Part shown: positions 62,762-64,000 of the stretch, piece after piece
Position numbering within the stretch: position 1 is the stretch's first letter
How the letters are laid out: the number at the start of each line of letters is the position of its first letter
Assembly: GCF_007164725.1 (NCBI RefSeq)
Contig: NZ_AP019697.1
Span: 177,501-241,500 of the forward strand
From: Dialister hominis
GTDB lineage: Bacteria > Bacillota > Negativicutes > Veillonellales > Dialisteraceae
Direction: 5' to 3'
DNA length: 64,000 nucleotides
Program-made: the position numbers and the translations under genes
Notes under the pieces: model-generated
The model's database searches: none
The model's input: the letters and a program-made list of their open reading frames with translations, nothing else
What the model was told of the DNA's origin: nothing

Positions 62762-63150
62762 GAATCCTTCCCACAAAACCGTACAACCGCGGCAAGGCCG
62801 CGGGGAAACTTCACCTCTTTCGTCGCCTAACGGCGCCACTTCCTCCGTGGAGGCAGCTTTTGGCTAGTCCGCTTGCCGGTATTCCCATATTTTGAGAGGA
62901 TGTTCCCTTCAAAACCATACAACCGCGGCCTTGCCGCGTGGAACTTCAGTTTTCGTCGTCTAACGGTGCGGCCTCCCGCTGTGTGGGCAACTTTCGGTTG
63001 GCCCGCTTGCCGATATTCTCATTTGATGCTCAACTGGTACATCGGGATTGTCATGCTTTAGGCTTCCCCACGGGAGCTGGCGACGGAGTCGACTGAGGAG
63101 GTGCAGTTTCTCAGCCGCAGGCTGGTTTTATGGTTTTTAAAAGAGATGCA
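62762..63150. repeat. Mosaic hairpin repeat cluster 9, tandem copies
   Basis: Two roughly 130-bp modules stand in tandem, from about 62776 and 62912. The first slot is CCGCGGC-AAG-GCCGCGG in copy one (62787-62803) and CGCGGC-CTT-GCCGCG in copy two (62924-62938), so the hairpin is inverted. The next slots are GTCGCCTAACGGCG and GTCGTCTAACGGTG, then CCTCCGTGGAGG and CCCGCTGTGTGGG. Shared words are CGTACAACC/CATACAACC, GGAACTTCA and CCGCTTGCCG. A third, plus-oriented module follows (CGAC/GTCG around GGA, GAGGAGGTGCAGTTT, CAGCC/GGCTG around GCA). Confidence 0.85.
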
Positions 63151-63163
63151 GTTTCCCTTGTTT

Positions 63164-63565
63164 TCATATTTCCTTCGGAACGAGGTCTTCGTGGCCTAGT
63201 TCTTTCAGACGTTCAATGGTAATGTAGTCGATTTGGTCGCATACGGAGTCAAAGTATTTAACCAAATCCCAATTGGTATAACGCAGGACGCAGTTGTTTT
63301 GGATTTCCAGTTTTTTGGTGCGCCACTGGTCGTATTTCAGTCCGAAATCTGAGTAGTGCTGGGATCCGTCGAGTTCGATGATGAGTTTCGCTTTTGGACA
63401 GTAGAAGTCAGCGATAAATTGCCCGATTATGTATTGCCTTCTGAAGTGTGGACGATAGAATTTCAGGAATTCATACCACAGCTTGGACTCCTGCCTTGTC
63501 ATGTTGTTTCTAAGTGCTCTCGAACGGTCTTTCATTTGATTGCTTAGCGGCATGTGTTCTTTCAT
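63164..63565 (-). CDS. DUF559-domain protein (Vsr-like nuclease fold)
   Basis: A 133-residue protein of the DUF559/MTES_1575 group, related to very-short-patch-repair endonucleases. RALRNNMTRQESKLWYEFL starts the domain, FRRQYIIGQFIADFYCPKAKLIIELDGSQH carries the Asp-Glu-Asp-type metal site, and VLRYTNWDLVKYFDSV ends it. AAAGGAG precedes the ATG at 63565. A function has not been shown for the family. It stands alone next to a repeat cluster, as mobile-type genes often do. Confidence 0.88.
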   Translation of the reverse strand: MKEHMPLSNQMKDRSRALRNNMTRQESKLWYEFLKFYRPHFRRQYIIGQFIADFYCPKAKLIIELDGSQHYSDFGLKYDQWRTKKLEIQNNCVLRYTNWDLVKYFDSVCDQIDYITIERLKELGHEDLVPKEI

Positions 63566-63660
63566 GAGAAGCTCCTTTCCTGCCAAATTTCCGTGAATAT
63601 TCTTTCTTATTTATACAAGAAAAGGCGTGTCAGAAGCAATACATTTCCTAATCCAAAAAC

Positions 63661-63690
63661 CCCTCCGGCTTTCGGCCGGAGGGGTTTCCT
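63661..63690 (-). terminator. Terminator downstream of the LytTR gene
   Basis: CCCCTCCGGC and GCCGGAGGGG pair around a short loop; on the minus strand the stem is followed by TTTTT. It lies between the LytTR gene and the DUF559 gene. Confidence 0.9.
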
Positions 63691-63703
63691 TTTCTGTATT
63701 TTT

Positions 63704-64000
63704 TTAAGATATATGCAGCGTGTTTTTGAAGTCTTTGATGTAGTGTCTGGATACCGGAACTTTTTCCTTGGGGAAGTAGTTCATGGTGAGGAGGAGGGTG
63801 CCGTTGTCCTGGCTTTCTAGTTCCTGGATCATGGCAAGGTTTACGATGTAGCCTTTGTGGGTGCGGAAGAAGCCGTGGGGCGCGAGGAGCTGTTCGGCGT
63901 CTCTTAGGGCCATCTTGGATTCTATGATGCCGCTGGTGGTGTAGAAGAGGGAGCGGTCGGATTTTTCTGTGGAGATGATGATGATTTCCTGTGCGGGGGA
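63704..64000 (-). CDS. LytTR-type response regulator, C-terminal part
   Basis: The last 99 or so codons of a protein whose 5' part lies past the right edge. Reading minus from the edge the frame is open (EIIIISTEKSDRSLFYTTSGIIE) and runs into a LytTR DNA-binding domain: LRDAEQLLAPHGFFRTHKGYIVNLAMIQ and FPKEKVPVSRHYIKDFKN. LytTR proteins bind direct repeats upstream of cell-surface or bacteriocin-type genes and are usually controlled by a histidine kinase. An N-terminal receiver domain is expected but cannot be seen. Confidence 0.85.
   Translation of the reverse strand, partial: SPAQEIIIISTEKSDRSLFYTTSGIIESKMALRDAEQLLAPHGFFRTHKGYIVNLAMIQELESQDNGTLLLTMNYFPKEKVPVSRHYIKDFKNTLHIS

Noticed and set aside
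60219-62795. An 858-codon open frame on the minus strand
   Set aside because: It is antisense to bioY, bioD and bioA, all of which have clear motifs. High-GC codon use of those genes keeps the opposite frame open.

Overview
The window looks like a chromosomal segment of a diderm Firmicute (class Negativicutes, family Veillonellaceae, most like Dialister). That placement is inferred, not computed. It rests on Firmicutes-style ribosome binding sites and gene order (tig-clpP-clpX-lon-engB) together with outer-membrane traits: a degenerate SLH-type porin N-terminus, an O-antigen ligase relic and a polysaccharide flippase relic.

Layout. 1-2800 is the 3' part of an rRNA operon (23S, then 5S). From there housekeeping blocks alternate with repeat-rich gaps and insertion sequences. 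5.4-8.0 kb holds an rluD-like, pgeF and SDR operon. 10.3-13.0 kb holds galU and a convergent minus-strand trio (GalT-like protein, phosphoesterase, small protein). 13.0-26.1 kb is an AT-rich surface-polysaccharide region in advanced decay: an O-antigen ligase with a frameshift and a stop, a 5'-deleted flippase, a truncated sugar-phosphate transferase and a truncated, frameshifted acyltransferase. IS256, IS1634 and IS30 sequences lie among intact rfbB, a GT2 glycosyltransferase and a polar amino-acid ABC transporter. 26.2-29.6 kb has a split chromate transporter with a divergent LysR gene, an autoregulated TetR gene and a flavodoxin. 29.8-37.1 kb is the protein quality-control block. 39.7-48.7 kb has a large LuxR-type regulator, tyrS, a VOC protein, tcdA, a C39-like protein, a secreted protein, an MBL-fold hydrolase and uspA. 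53.1-57.8 kb is a tight run DUF2157, GDYXXLXY, sixA, thiD, yfbR, GNAT. 60.0-62.7 kb is bioY-bioD-bioA. The right edge has a DUF559 protein and the 3' part of a LytTR regulator.

The most striking feature is a family of non-coding mosaic repeats filling nearly every long gap. Short conserved words are separated by slots holding small inverted repeats. The arm sequences differ from copy to copy but usually stay complementary, so pairing is conserved rather than sequence. Two different IS110 elements sit at the same conserved word of this repeat. Upstream of each transposase gene is a candidate bridge RNA whose putative target guides match that word on both sides of a CT core. An IS3-family element sits at the same word, with a 5-bp duplication. 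One repeat copy appears to have replaced the 5' end of galU and supplies its only plausible ATG.
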